A stretch of DNA of 64,000 bases. Origin: Tetradesmus obliquus. Lineage: Eukaryota; Chlorophyta; Chlorophyceae; Sphaeropleales; Scenedesmaceae. Made by a program: the position numbers and the translations under genes. The DNA lies in assembly GCA_030272155.1 (NCBI GenBank), contig CP126191.1, forward strand, positions 4,858,501 through 4,922,500. Direction: 5' to 3'. Each line of letters starts with the position of its first letter. The first letter of the stretch is position 1. Below the pieces are notes generated by a model, which did not search any database, was not told the DNA's origin, and was given only the letters and a program-made list of their open reading frames with translations. This document shows, piece after piece, positions 22,766 through 37,200 of the stretch.

Positions 22766-23931
22766 TCAGCTGGGAATGTCTGACCAGCGGTAGCCAGGCA
22801 CACCTCGCCACACACAAAAAGCGATCCAGCTGTGGTAAGCTCCTGCAACAGCATGCAGAAACAGCAGCGCCACAAGCACTCTTGCTGCTGAAGCTGCTTG
22901 TGTGCATGATGCCTAGTGGTCGGCGGTGCAACTGCAACCATTGCTTGATGCTCGGGTGGAAAGCCCATACTGCTGCGTCCCAAACAAACCTTGGGTGAGA
23001 CATGTTTGGCCCACAGCTGCTTTGAAGGTGCATATGTGCCTAACAAATGGTGTCAAGGTATGCCATATACGTATCAAAGTCAGCAATGGTGCACTGCGCC
23101 GCAGTGCAAGCACCGTGCGGGCCCCTCACCTGGCACCAGGGTGATCAAGCCCACAACAGTAAAGCCGATCTCCTGCAGGCATGACACAGCAGTAGCAGTA
23201 TCAGCAGAGCATGTGGGTCTCTGATCTTGCACCTAATGTAACTGCGCTGCTGCAGCTGTTGCCAGCTGATAGCTGTGTTCAGGCCTGGCTGCGCGTGCTG
23301 TGGCAGCTCAAGAAGATAACAGCAGGCCTTGCATCTGCTGCAGCTCACCGCTTGCTCCTTGCCAAAGATCACTTGTGTGAAGTGCATCCAGGCCAGCACC
23401 AGTGCAGCCAGGCCAAAGGCCATCAGGAACAGCGCAAGAGCGATGGCCCCGTACGGCACCTCCTCTGGAGGGATGTCAAACCTTGCATCATGCTGCAGCT
23501 GCTGCAGAGAACATTGGCATACGGCAGCCATGCAGTGCTTTAGTTTCAAAGATCTCGAGGCTTGCAGTAGATGCAGTCTGCGTTGTGCACTCGCTGCACG
23601 CGGTGCTGTACATCAGTAGACAGGCATGCAGTGCTCAGGGCGTCGCCTGTGACATCGCGCCAAGCTGCATATCAGTGCACTTCCTGATACTGGGTAGGGT
23701 TGGTGCATGCAAGTGCTGAGGGCTGCTGAGTCAACTCCCCCGCTGCTCCGCAGCCTGGAGCTCGCGTGGGCAACAAGGCTGTACAAGGAACACTTGCTGT
23801 AACTGTCCGTGCTGAGATCCGACAAGCCAGCAGCAGTAAGGCTGCTGTTACGACTCTACCCACCTCTTCTTGTTCTTCCCTTAACAATGAGTAGCCAGAC
23901 CTGTTGCGGACGCTGGCACGCATCAGCTTGG
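22766..23931 (-). CDS. TMEM230/DUF872-family membrane protein
   Basis: Small two-pass membrane protein of the eukaryotic TMEM230 family, linked in animals to vesicle trafficking. Exons on the minus strand: 23864-23931, 23349-23492, 23130-23172 and 22766-22842, in phase. From the Met at 23923 the product is 107 residues: MRASVRNRSGYSLLREEQEE, then DARFDIPPEEVPYGAIALAL at the first helix, FTQVIFGKEQAEIGFTVVGL, LITLVPGAYHSWIAF and the family C terminus GVPGYRWSDIPS. The exon holding that Met begins two codons upstream after a good acceptor, so a further 5' exon may exist. Length and order match the roughly 120-residue family. The gene is head to head with the MPH2-like gene. Confidence 0.85.
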
Positions 23932-24253
23932 CTGTGTGGGGAGAGCAGAGGATCAGCTGCAGATCAGCACACTGCAAGCAAGGTGTGGCAAGTTTTGCTG
24001 AAAAGAGCGAGATGAGCGGATCTACATGAAGCACCTAGCGTGGTGGTGTGACTGGTGTCCTTGCAGACGACGCTGATCAACACTTTCTGCGTGGTGACAG
24101 ACCCTGGTACCAGAACACTTGAGGCCCAGGCCGAGGGTCCTATGTGTCCGATCCAGCAGCAGGACGCAGCGGCCCCTCACGCCCTCACATAGTCGCGAGT
24201 AGTTTGCCAGTGCAATCCCTACATTGCCGTCTGCCATTGTCAAGTCCGGAATC
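23932..24253. promoter_or_regulatory. Shared 5' region of TMEM230-like and MPH2-like genes
   Basis: About 320 bases between divergent genes. It may also contain an unresolved first exon of the TMEM230-like gene. No specific element was identified. Confidence 0.35.
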
Positions 24254-25276
24254 ATGTCCTTCGCACTTGCACAGCAGGCTGGCTCACGCGCCCTGTCTGG
24301 CGCATTCCGCCCATCCAGGCCGCACGCACGCTCCATTGTCTGCAACAGCGTGAAGGCTGATGCAGATGCAGTGAACCGTAGGAGCGCATTGACGGCAGGC
24401 CTTGTGGCGATGGGAGCTCTGGTCGCTGCGCCTGCCCCCAAGGCCTGGGCTCTGATGTGAGTCCTCTCCACAATCCAAATAAACCTTTCGATTCGCATTA
24501 GTCGCACAGCACGTTCGAGGCCGCAGCGTGCGCCAGGCATCCTTACTGTCACTGCTGCTGCCTGCTGGTGGTGCTGTTGTGGTCCCTGCTGTCCCTCACC
24601 ACTTCCACTGCCGTTGCTGCTGCTGCTGCTCCCGCCAGCCCCGATGAGGAGGACGAGGAGCTGCTGGAGCGTGCCAAGGCCAACCGCAAGCAGCGCCTGG
24701 CAGCACAGAAGGAGACCACACGCAACTTCCTGAAAGAGGAGGGCGTCAAGGACAAGCAGCTGGACGCAGAGCTGCTGCCAGTGCAGAAGGCAGTCTTCCA
24801 GCTGGCCAAGTCGGGTGAGCAGCAGCAGCAGCAGCAGTGCTAGCAGCTTTGGGGCACTGGTTGGATGGCTATTTGACTGCAGCAGTATGTACACACAGGC
24901 CAATGATACAGGTCGCATGTTTCCTTGCACGATGAGCTCTGTGCAGCCAGGCTGATGTCAAATTGGCTAGGATAAAGCACCGGCCAGGCTATCAATGTAG
25001 GCGAACAATCAAGAGGAGAATGTACGACCTCGGCACCTTGTGCAAGCAATGTGCATCGATGGCTGTTCACCTTGAATGCATGTCACCATACAACTATACC
25101 CGAAACTGTGGCTAATCTCATGCAGCTGCTGAAACCCGCCACTCTTGGAGTGTCTGCTCAGACAGCCGCAGGCACATGTCCGCATCATAAAGCACTCTCA
25201 AACCCGCGTGATCATGAAGCAACACATTGGTACCCAAACACAGCTGACACTGATGTCACACGCACTGCTGCTGCTC

Positions 25277-25310
<34 letters not shown>

Positions 25311-25584
25311 AGGCTCCCAGCTGGAGGCGGGCGACCTCAAGGGTGTGTCCGCCAACCTGGGCAGCGGCTGGGTGGGAGAGTTCCAGCGCGCCACCAGCGT
25401 GCTGGACGCCAGCGATGCAGAGAAGGCCAAGGCCGCGGCCGTGTTTGACGGCATCAGCAGCCTGCGCGATGTGGCAAACAAGGGAGACCTGCGCGGCTCC
25501 AAGCAGCAGTACGTGGCGCTGGTGGCTGCGCTTAACGACTGGGCCAGCAGCACCGGCCTGGCCGCAGACCTGAAGGGCCTGTGA
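24254..25584 (+). CDS. MPH2: Thylakoid lumenal MPH2-like protein (16.5 kDa type)
   Basis: Lumenal protein related to Arabidopsis At4g02530 (MPH2), needed for photosystem II acclimation to changing light. Three exons: 24254-24456, 24639-24814 and 25313-25584 (216 residues), in phase. The N terminus is a two-part import signal: a basic, hydroxylated plastid transit region, then the twin-arginine NRRSAL with a hydrophobic stretch (TAGLVAMGALVAAP) and a probable cut after KAWA. The mature part starts IPDEEDEELLERAKANRKQR, has AVFQLAKSGSQLEAGDLKGV and SGWVGEFQRATSVLD, and ends in ALNDWASSTGLAADLKGL, which parallels the Arabidopsis C terminus. The second intron ends in about ten CTG units before the acceptor. 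Confidence 0.85.
25280..25309 (+). repeat. (CTG)10 run at an intron acceptor
   Basis: CTG units fill the 3' end of the second intron of the MPH2-like gene and lead directly into CAG at 25310-25312. Confidence 0.9.
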
Positions 25585-27530
25585 GCAGCACGCTGCACAG
25601 GCACAGCAGCAGCAGCAGTGTTGAGGTACAATTGGTGTGTTGGACAGTACTGCCATGGCTTGCAGCCTTACTGCGGCTGAGTAGGCAGGCCATCCGTGTG
25701 TTGGCGAAGGGTATACATGAGTTGGGAAGAGCGGTCCAGTGAGCATGTGAGCATGCAGCTGCCATGCAAAGCACCATCACCAATTTTCAGGCTCACAGCC
25801 AGCCTCATTTGTGGGCTCGTGCATAAGCCATTATGTGGTGTGTGGCATGGATTTTGTTGCTGTCGCGTGCAGTGCAGCACTGGTTATTCTTGGGCATCGG
25901 CACTGCATGCACGTCGCGCCTCAGCTGCCACCGACGGCCTGTGAGCCGCTCAGCGGCAATGATGCTGTCGTGCTGTGACGCCACGCGACGCGGCAGCAGT
26001 CTGCTGCTTTGCCGTGATGCTACAGCATGAAAGCCGCAGCCAGCGGGCTGGCACTTCTGTCTAAGGGTGCAGTGTTTGTTATGTTGTTGATGACAGCATT
26101 GTGAGATCAGCCGGCAATTACACCATGTAAGCAGAGTATCATACAGGTCCTCGCTGAGGCGGCGCCATCTGGCTCAGATTCTCATGTTCAAAACATAAGG
26201 CCGTCGCACATAACATGCGCTGCTCACAACAAGCACAGGCATGTGCACAGTCACTGAGTGTCAACAACTTGGCACGGTGCCAACCGTGCACGCAGAGCCA
26301 CACAGTACACACATGCTGCGCTGCATTAACATGCTTCTATGCAGCGTCCGGCCCAGTCAACCACATCTGCTACTCAAGCCAATCACAAGCGCTACCTGAA
26401 ACACCTCCAGCTGACTACAAGCTGAGCCCTTGCGGGCAAATTGCTAAGCCTAGTAGAACCATATCAGACAGATTTCAACTATTCCCGTAGTAAACATGCG
26501 TAGCACTGCATCTGCATACCAGGCCACTTCAGCACATGAAATGTGGTGCCGCCAGCAGTGCCTGCACTGCTGCAGTCTGTGCACACCACCTAGCGGTCAC
26601 TCATGGTACATTGCCGCCTGATGCTGCCGATGTGACAGCTGTGCACATGCTGGAATTCCAAGCACCACAGCATCATGCCAGAGCTACACAACTGCATCAT
26701 CTGCAGGTGCTGCCCATGTCATCTTCTTGCTGCTTGCAATCGGCAGCAGCAGCAATGCGCCTACTGCTGCTCTGGATTGACATACAATACAACATGCACT
26801 GCACGCTGAGAATGCATGCGGCCTGCCGAAAGAACCGGCCAGATGTGCTCCAGCAAGCAGCAGGTACGCACAATGAACTGCAATGTTGTTTGGCGGCTGC
26901 CAGCCATGTACTGTGTGGCTCAGCGCAGTGTTGCAGGATGGAACGCCCAGGTGCATGACCCTGCGCCCCTGCAGCTGCAACGCAGGTCAGAAGTTTTGAC
27001 GTGTACGCTCACATCAGCAACCTTCAAATGCACATCATGCTCCTCCTGCTTGAGCCGGTGACAGCAACACACACATGCAGGGCCAGCTGCACGCAACAGC
27101 TGGCAGCAGTCACCAGCAGCAGCAAACTTCAACTCCCTGGCACTTATTCTCAACACCAGTTGTCAGCCAGGGTTGACAAAGGGATAACACCAAGCACGCA
27201 AACACTCTCAGAACTTGCTCATGGAATGGTCATGCTGCCATGCTTGCAGCCAAGTTCTTGGGCTGCTGCTTGCCTTGCTGTCTCTGCCTGACTGTCTCAT
27301 GCGACGCCAACATGACAGCAATGCCAGCGCATGCAGCACAACTGTGCGACTAGGCAGCCCCAGCAGCAGACGCCTGGCTGCAGCTGCTGAAAAGGCAGCT
27401 GCTGCAGCGCCACCTTCGGTGTAATTGTGCAAGCTGCATGCAGCTGCATCAGTGTTCACAGTCCTGCTTCACAGTCCTGCTTCACGAGTGCCTAGGTCTC
27501 TCTGCACGCTCCTGCTCTGCCCTCATCAAT
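25585..27530. other. Long stretch between convergent genes
   Basis: Nearly 2 kb without a recognisable gene between the MPH2-like stop and the Mpv17-family stop. It should hold two 3' untranslated regions. A 13-base duplication (TTCACAGTCCTGC) occurs near 27456-27481. A TGTAA at about 26126 could serve the plus-strand gene but is far from its stop. Confidence 0.45.
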
Positions 27531-29328
27531 TCAAGTAGCAGCTTCAGCATGTGCTGTAGCGCGGGGCACGACCAGAGCCTTCAGGCCAGCAGCTGCCTGA
27601 GAACGCTGCACCTCACCAGCAGCAATTACAGGTGCATGAACGGCTGCTGCAGGCGCTGCTGCTGCTGCTGCTGCTGGCTCAGCCACAGCCTGCACGACCT
27701 GCACCGCAGCAGCAGCCGGCTGCTGCACCGTGTCTGCTGCTGCTGCCGCTGCTGCTACGTTTGCAGTAGCATCCTCCAGCTGCGCTGTGGTGGGTGCTGC
27801 TGCAGCCACCTTGCCGCTGTCCAGGGCGCCACGCATGACGCTGATGATGACGGTCCACGCGAATGACACGCCCGCCACTGTGGCGACAAGGCAGCAAACG
27901 AGCAGCAACACAGGGAATGATGAGCCAAGACGTGGGCGATAGCAGCCGTATCACTCGCATACCTATGGCAACAGCCAAGCACAGCTCCAGCACTTGAGCA
28001 GCTCCACAGTGCCAGCAGCGGACTCAGCAACTGTCAAAAGGCTTGTAGACTGAAAGAAACGTCTTCAGCCTACAGGCATGCGATGCGTGCATGCTGCAAA
28101 CCACGCAGCACACCCAGCGCATTCGTCCTGCTGCCAGCTGCGTTGCTGCTGACTCACCGAAGGGGATGCGCATGTGGCGCGGCACCACGCTGAAGTTGAC
28201 GAGCTGCGCGGGCACCCAGATGGTCCACAGCGCCTTGCAGTTCTCCCACAGCTCGTTGCGGTAGCGCTGGAAGATGTCTGCGGGCGCGGCGCCCTCCACG
28301 TAGCCCTTGAGCGAGTAGAAGACCGGGAAGTAGAAGAAGGGGTGGCTGCGCGGGCAGCAGCGGCGGCAGTGCGGGCGTGACAACCAGCGCGGCTTCGGCT
28401 AGGGGCATGCAGAGGCAAACCAGGCAACTTGATACGGCAACACGCGCACGCGGTGACGTGCTTTCACAGTACGTGATGGGCCACTTTGAATCCGTTGCAT
28501 GCGCTGGGAGCTAAAAGCTGCCGCAGCGCCACTGGAGCTGCTACCGGTATGCTTGCAACGTGACCAGCTGTCATGCAAGCAGTTGCAGCTCTGCACGCGC
28601 TGCTGGCATCCACCGCTGCCTTCAACCGCAGGCATCAACAGCTTGCAGGACCGGCCGCATGTACTCACTGGATGGCCTGGTCGATGAAGGTCTTGATGGG
28701 CGCTGAGCCCTTGTGGCCCAGCGCAGCAGTCATGCCGGCGCACCATCTCACAAACAGGTGGTTGTACAGGTAGTACTGGAAACCACCCTGCGGAAAGAGT
28801 GTCAACAGAAAGATTTTGTGCGTCAAGCCGTAAGTTGAGACGCATCCGCAACTGATAATTGAAGGCACTGCTGCGCTCAGTAGCCAAGCGCCAGCTGGGC
28901 GCCGGGTGCATGCTGTTGCCTGTACTTGAACCTGCTACGGTGACTGCAGTGCTGCTGACTCACCAGGTAGAACAGGCCAAAGGAGATAAAAACCCCATGC
29001 CGCTTCCAGTCCACCTCCTCCCTCTTCTCAATAACCTGGCAGCAGGCACAGAGCAGCAGCACCTCAGTCTGTGGCCTCACAACACCTACCACACCCACGA
29101 GCCCTGCTATGCTAGCACGCTTACAGCGTGCGCTTGCCTAGTTCATCTTCATCAGGCAGCACGGCCTACCTTTTGCGCAAAAAGATCGGCAGCGCTAGTC
29201 TTCACCACGGTTGTGACCACGCCGGTGCCGAATGGATACCTTTGGGCCACCTCATTGTACGCCCGTCCTGTTGCAACTAAAGGATACTTGAACGCGTTAA
29301 AAGCTCGCTTCAGTCCCCTGAGCGCCAT
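27531..29328 (-). CDS. Mpv17/PMP22-family membrane protein
   Basis: Four-helix membrane protein of the Mpv17/PMP22/Sym1 family found in peroxisomes, mitochondria and plastids, probably a channel. Five phase-consistent exons: 29170-29328, 28964-29035, 28669-28787, 28158-28345 and 27531-27877 (294 residues). Family marks: KRAFNAFKYPLVATGRAYNE at the start, KTSAADLFAQK, WKRHGVFISFGLFYLGGFQ, KTFIDQAIHHPFFYFPVFY, and the signature LWTIWVPAQLVNFSVVP followed by RHMRIPF and VSFAWTVIISV. The last exon adds an Ala-rich tail of about 100 residues that is not part of the family. The ATG at 29328 gives a natural family N terminus, so this start is well supported. Confidence 0.9.
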
Positions 29329-30602
29329 TAGAACGGTCGCTCAGAGCAAAGTGCAGCTGTGCCAGGCCCTATGCCTGCATCACGAGCTGAGGTGATGTAA
29401 TTAGTACCCTGATGTGCAAACAAAGCAAACTGGCCTATGTGAAGAGCCCCAATTGTTCTGAGGTGGCGGAAAACAAGAGCAAATAAAGCGGGCTACAACG
29501 CCTGCCGCGGATTACAACGCAGCAGCACGTCAGGTAACCAAGCTTGCGAACACAAAAATAATGTTGGTGGCAGGCAGCACAAGCAGGACATCACTGGGGC
29601 GATGGTTGTCATATTAGCCTGGAGCTAACATAGGTCACGCATCACCCCTCCTGCCGCCACCGATTTCCCCTGTGCCATGCCAGCGCGTATATATTGCAGG
29701 CTAAGAGCTATTGCAGCAGTGTACGCACCGCGACCCTGGTTCTGAAGAGAATGACGGCTGCAGCGCGCTTTGAAGGAAGCAGGGTTTCATGTTCACCTAA
29801 CCGCGCCTATGTGCGCAGCACAACGGCGCCTATGAGTTGTAGACGGATCGACAGAACCTGAAGTTTGCTCTGCTGAAGTTTGCTCTGCCTGGCACGTGCT
29901 TAATGCTCCAGCCAGCTGCTGATGCTGCTTTTATTGCCGGAATCTGGCTAACCACTCAGTGGCCAAGTGTAATATGACAGTTTTAGGCATGGTAAATGCA
30001 TAACCGTTCACCTTCAAGCAATGCTGGTCCAGAAGCCCCCCCTGCCCGAAGGCTCCTGGCGCTCCAAGTGGGCTGTCCACGCAGGCACGTCTGTCCAGCA
30101 TCATGCGAAGTGTGACACCCAGAGCACGGCGCACAGGCCCTTGTACACTTGCCTGAATGGGTATAATAGGTCATTGCTACCGCGCGCAATACCATCACTG
30201 TAACTGTGCTGAACAGCAGTACTACAGTTCTGCTATCCCTCAGGGCCTGAGTCTCAAGCGCCTGGTCTCAAGCGCCCGGCGTGTCAGGCGCCAACCAACC
30301 GCACTCAACGCTCTGCACTCAACGCTCTAGAGACACCATGCTGGGCACGCTCCACACTGACTGAGTGTTTGTTACACGAACATCACCAGCATGCGCCACT
30401 AACACCAGCTGCTGCTGCAGCCGCTGCATTCGCAGCAGGCACGCACACTCGCGCTGCGCCCTGCTGCCGCAGCGCAACCTCTTGCTGCTGCAGCAGCCCT
30501 TGCGCGGCCGCCAGGAGCCTCGTGCTGCGCCGCTGCGCCACACTGCCGGCCTCCTAGCTGTTTAGCTGCTGGCGTGCCCTGGCCAGGTCCTGCAGCAGCT
30601 GC
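29329..30602. other. Intergenic stretch between Mpv17-like and L27a genes
   Basis: Should hold the Mpv17-like promoter and the L27a 3' untranslated region. A minus-strand open frame at 29931-30134 of ordinary complexity was not recognised. The decamer CTCAAGCGCC is repeated near 30252-30275. Confidence 0.4.
30372..30376 (-). terminator. Probable poly(A) signal of the L27a gene (UGUAA)
   Basis: TGTAA on the minus strand about 230 bases beyond the L27a stop. Confidence 0.45.
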
Positions 30603-32313
<1,711 letters not shown>

Positions 32314-34268
32314 CTTGTTTAGAGACGCTGATTCGGCCGACCAGGACCAAAAGAGAGAGATCAAGGGCAAGGTGTGCCCCTATGAGGCGCGTCGAAGTCA
32401 GAGTTACTTGGTGCGGGTTTATGACTGGTGCAGGTGGATGAACCTGGCGACCAGGCCGCAAAATAAAAACAGCATTTGAAGGATGCTGTGGTATTATGAC
32501 TTAGGCGTAAGTGGCTGAATGCAAGGACGCCCAGCACATGTTTGCTGTTGCTTGCATGGCAGTGGCACCGGCCATGGCCATGGAAAGCACAAGCAGGACA
32601 TCTGACAACGCACATTTATCGCGTGCGGAACCTCACGTGTTGCTGGGCTGCTGCTCTTGCAGTGAGCTAGCCTGCACCAACCTGTCAGGTTGCAGCTGGT
32701 GTTGGTTGCTGCCAGTGATCACACTCTATGCTGGCGGTCGCAAGAGGTTGATGTATTTGGAGGAAATGCTCCCGTCGCAACACAGTTAGCATTTACACTC
32801 TGCCTTGCCTAGTGATGGACTGCCAACACCACAGCATAAGAAAAGTTGCCAAATGCAAGCCTGTCAGTGACATCGGCTGCAGTCTGCTGCCTGAGCCTGC
32901 TGTTGGACCAACTTGCAGCCAACATCAACATTTATCCCGCCACAGCATTGTGCAGTTCAGCTTTCTTCCTAGCATTGTCAAATCGAAGTATGCCGTGCAG
33001 GACCTGATGTCACTGCCCCCAAATCCAAAGCCTGCAACCACCCAGGTGTTGACCACCTACCCAACAAGCAAGACAGCGACAGCTGAGAAGCTTTGTGCTG
33101 CTTCCACTCCTGCAGCCAGCACCATGGCCATGGTTCCAACACAATGTCTGCTAAACTCTCTGCTCCGAGTGCACCACAACAAATAGTGTCAAGTGACTGC
33201 AGACGCGAGATGAGAAGAATCTGGTATCCAAGTATGCACGCGCACGTATCCTCCACTGTGGCTGGCACCTCTGCCACAGTGCTGCAATTGTGTGCTGTCC
33301 ACTCCAAAGAGAAGCCCCAGCAACCTGACCAACATTGACGGACACCCATAAACAGCGCTGCAAAGGCACCAGCCAAGCCACAATCACCTCTGCACAGCAC
33401 TGCAACAGTTGCGGAACCGGTGTGTGTTGTATGTATGCATGCCAGCACTCCCCGCAGCCCACTCAGCACATGCGCTACCTGCCTACACAAATGTTGCAGC
33501 AGACCAGCAGGCACCACACTGTTGGTATGGGCACTCCACCGTCGCTGCCCAAGTTGCCTGCCCGCAGCGGCCGCAACCACTGGTTGGCAACGCACATCCT
33601 GTGGGACACTGCTGCGCATGCATGCAGTGCTGTGTCTTCTCACATCCTGCACAGTCTGGGAACAGTGATGCACAGCGTAGCGTCCCATCGAATCAACGCA
33701 GCCAAAGCTCAAGTAGCGGCAAGTGTGCTGAGGCAAAGACAGTACGACAGCGCCACACTGTCTTTGGCCTGCACGAAAGTCGCACACGCAACGCAGCACA
33801 ATCTGTGCCAATCTCCCTGCGCGCCAACAGCATGCGCAACCTCCGTTGTACACGTGCATCGCCAGCCAGATAATGTCCCCAGCGGCTCAGTCACTCAACT
33901 GCCACAATGTTTTGCACGCATGCACCAAGCGCAGCCCCGCCCTCCTCAACCCCACCCCAGCACACCCCACCCTTCTGGTGCCCCTTCAAAGCAGTCACAC
34001 AGCCCTCGCACACGGATCAAAACTGTGCTGCACTATTGCAACACGGCCCATGAAAGCCACAGCAGTGGATATGCCATGGTCCCAGCACCTCACACCACCG
34101 TAGTGCAGGGCCCAATCCCCAACCACCCTCCCCAACTCCTGCACCCGCCACAGCCTCCAGCAACCATTGCAACACCCTTCGCCACCTGCTGGTGTCCTTG
34201 CACACGATCAGCATATGCATGCATGCATCACATCAACACCGCACGCTGCTCACACCAGCCGCTGCCGC
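32314..34268. other. Long stretch between L27a and pyruvate kinase genes
   Basis: About 2 kb with no recognised gene. It lies upstream of L27a and downstream of the pyruvate kinase stop (both minus strand). A long plus-strand open frame at 33335-34378 has no conserved motif and a composition typical of chance frames in this DNA. Confidence 0.45.
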
Positions 34269-37200
34269 TCACACCAGGTCGCTGCAGTCGTGCACGGCGT
34301 CCTGGCTGCCAAACACGTGCCTGCTGGTGCAGCGCTGCATGCCGTCGTCATGCACCACCACGGGGTCTGCAGGCGTGACGCCGTTGTCGGAAATGGTCAG
34401 GATCTTGACCACGCCTGCCTCAGCCATGACCTGGAAGCGCTCGTTGATGCGCGGGCACTGGCTGACAACCACGCGGTCGCCGCCGCGGATCAGGCCGCGC
34501 TTGTTGGCCTGCAAGCGCAGCGGAGAGGAGCAGGGACGCAGAGGCAACGCGAGAAAGGATTAGTAGGACAGGACAGCAGGGGCTATGTACAAACAAAACA
34601 GCACGTGAATCGCACCTGCAATTGCTGCGCCCTCTACATGCTTCTGCAATGCTGCATGATGCTCCACCTGCCACTACAGCACCATCCGCAGAGCTCACAA
34701 GCTGTGTGTAATGGCACAGTATATTAGACACAAGCACATCAACATCCCTAATCACACCCTGCGTGCACAACCCCGCACCCACCTCGTGCAGTGCCGCCTT
34801 GAGGATGGCTCCATCAGGGCTGCCCAGGCTGGGGTCTGCGCACACCGGCAGCACGCCGCGGTACTGCAGGCACTGGCGCGCCACAAAGTCGCCGGTGCAG
34901 TGCCACTTGAGGCCGTTGGTGGACAGGCGGGGCACAACCACCTGCACATGCAGCAGCCAGAGCAGCGCAGCAGCGAGAATCAGGCGCAGGTGGCAGCTCG
35001 CGTGCATCACTCAGCTGGAGCTGGCCGCAGCTGTGCCTTGCACTGCCAGTGAAGTGCGCACTGCCCATGCGTGCAAAAGCAGATGTGGCTGCTGCTGCTG
35101 GTCGTCAAGCTGCTGCTGGCTGCTGCTGCTGCCTGTCTGCTGGTTTGCCTCCAGCTCTCCAGGCCATCTCTTTGCCGCCACGCCATGCTTTTCTGTTGAG
35201 GCTGCCGCACTGACCTCAGGGTCTTCTGCTCCTGCTGCTGCTCCTGCTGCTGCTTCCGCTGCTGCGCTGCTGCTGCCAGACTCGTCCTCGGGTGCGTACG
35301 CGTCGGCGTCTTTGGTGGGCAGGACCACCTGGGCGCGTGTGTGTGGGGGGCGGCAGCCAGCAGAGCGACTGGTGGGGCCCAAGGCTGGGCAGGCAGTGCA
35401 GCACCGCACACGGCTGCAGCCGGTTGCGGCCTGGGCTGCAATGCTGCAGCCTCAGGAGCCCCACCAGTGCCTGCCAGCGGCTGGCCTGGTGCTGATGCTG
35501 CCTGCCACATGTGCTGTGTGCTTTGCTTTGCACTGGCGTGATGGTGCCAGGTGGCCTGGCCTGCTGCCATGGGCTGCGGCAGCTGCCTTGCCACTGTGCA
35601 GATGATTGGCAGGAGGCATGCATGCATGGTGTGCTGCTGGCGCATACACAGTCAAGGCCATGGTGTGAGCTGTGACACAGACATAATCAACAGCTGCTGT
35701 AAGGCTTGCCATATAGCGGAGACACACCACTGAACCAGTATACATACACCGCGCTGCTCACCGTGAGGATGGGCTGCTGTGGCCTGTACTTGGCGATGAG
35801 CCGCGCCGTCCTGCCAGTCACCGTGAACACCACGATCAGCGCCGCCTGCAGCTTGGTGGCTGCGCGCACAGCTGCAGTGGCCAGCGCCTCCGTCTGTGGA
35901 GAGGCAGGCACAGCAGCACGATCACAAACATATGGGCAGGTGTGAGCACGAGAGGCCAGCAGACTGTTGCTATGGCTGTCACCATCACCAGGCAGGGCAT
36001 GCATTGCCGCAGCTGCGGATGGGTCAGCCTGCGCGCTATGTAAATGAATGAATTTCACACGAAAGTACTCTATGCGCCGATGGGCCCTCGCACGGGTGTT
36101 TCAAAGGCAGCTGAGTACAAGACGAGAGAGGCAGCATCTCAACGCTGGTTTGCAGACGACGCGCTGCGGTATGGACACACGCAGGTCCCTAACCAACCAA
36201 TGCCCGACGATTGCTAGCTCACCTTGCTGATGTCTGGGTTGATGCTGTGGTAGCCTGCAAAGTCCATCACCGACTGGTAGTAGGCAAAGCTGTCGAAGCA
36301 CAGCTCGGCCTGCAGCACACGCGCAGGCACAGCCATCACAGTACATCCAAGCGTGAGATGGCGAGCATAATCGGCAAGCCAGGCATGCAGCATTGCATTC
36401 AGCAGCTTTTGCAGGGGCAAAGGCAGCGCAGATCACGCAACCAGGTGCCAAGCAGCCCCCCTCACCTGGCGGCAGATGGCCAGCACTGTGTCAGCGCAGG
36501 CCACCGCAAACTTGCCGCGGAAGGTCTCGCTGCCCAGCACGATGCCATCGGCGCCGTCCAGCACCAGGTTGGCCACGTCTGTGTTGTAAGCGACACGGGA
36601 CAGCAGCAGCAGCAGCAGCAGCAGGCGCACACGCGTCAGCAGTGCACACCACACATGAGCATCTTGGGGTGCCCCCAGTTGACACGCTGGCATGCACACA
36701 TCACCCGTGAGACGATCAGTCGGCAGTTTGTACGTGACAAGCAGCTCTGCTGAGCGGTGCTTGGCAGCACCAGGCACCACATGATAGCCACTCCGCGCAC
36801 CTGTTGCCTCCGCACGTGTGGGGCGCGGTGCATCTGTCATGGTGTCCACCACACGAGTGACATACACCGGCTTGCCTGCGAGGTTGCACTCCTGCAAGCA
36901 GCAGTGACATCACAGGGTCAGGCAGCCGCAGGAGCAGAGCGCGAGGCAGCTGCAGCAGCACAATCAGCCCCGTCCTGGCTGAGCATACGCGCAACAACAT
37001 AACCAGATGCTGCCTCCGCGTGCCGTGCGCATTGACATGCACGCCATGTATCACAGCTGACTGCTGGCAGTCAGACAAATGCTCGACTCATCTCTGTGAC
37101 AGTTCTAAGCCCACTGGAATGAGAGGCAACTACCTTCCTGCCACACTGCCAGGTTAGGCAGCAGCGCATCCTCGCATGTGTTCTATATGCACCAACACTA

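Noticed and set aside
22064..23046. Long minus-strand frames (206 and 215 codons) around the TMEM230-like gene
   Set aside because: They are in other frames than the conserved TMEM230 exons and carry no motifs.
33335..34378. 347-codon plus-strand open frame
   Set aside because: No recognisable motif, His/Thr/Cys-rich chance composition, and it runs into the pyruvate kinase last exon on the other strand.
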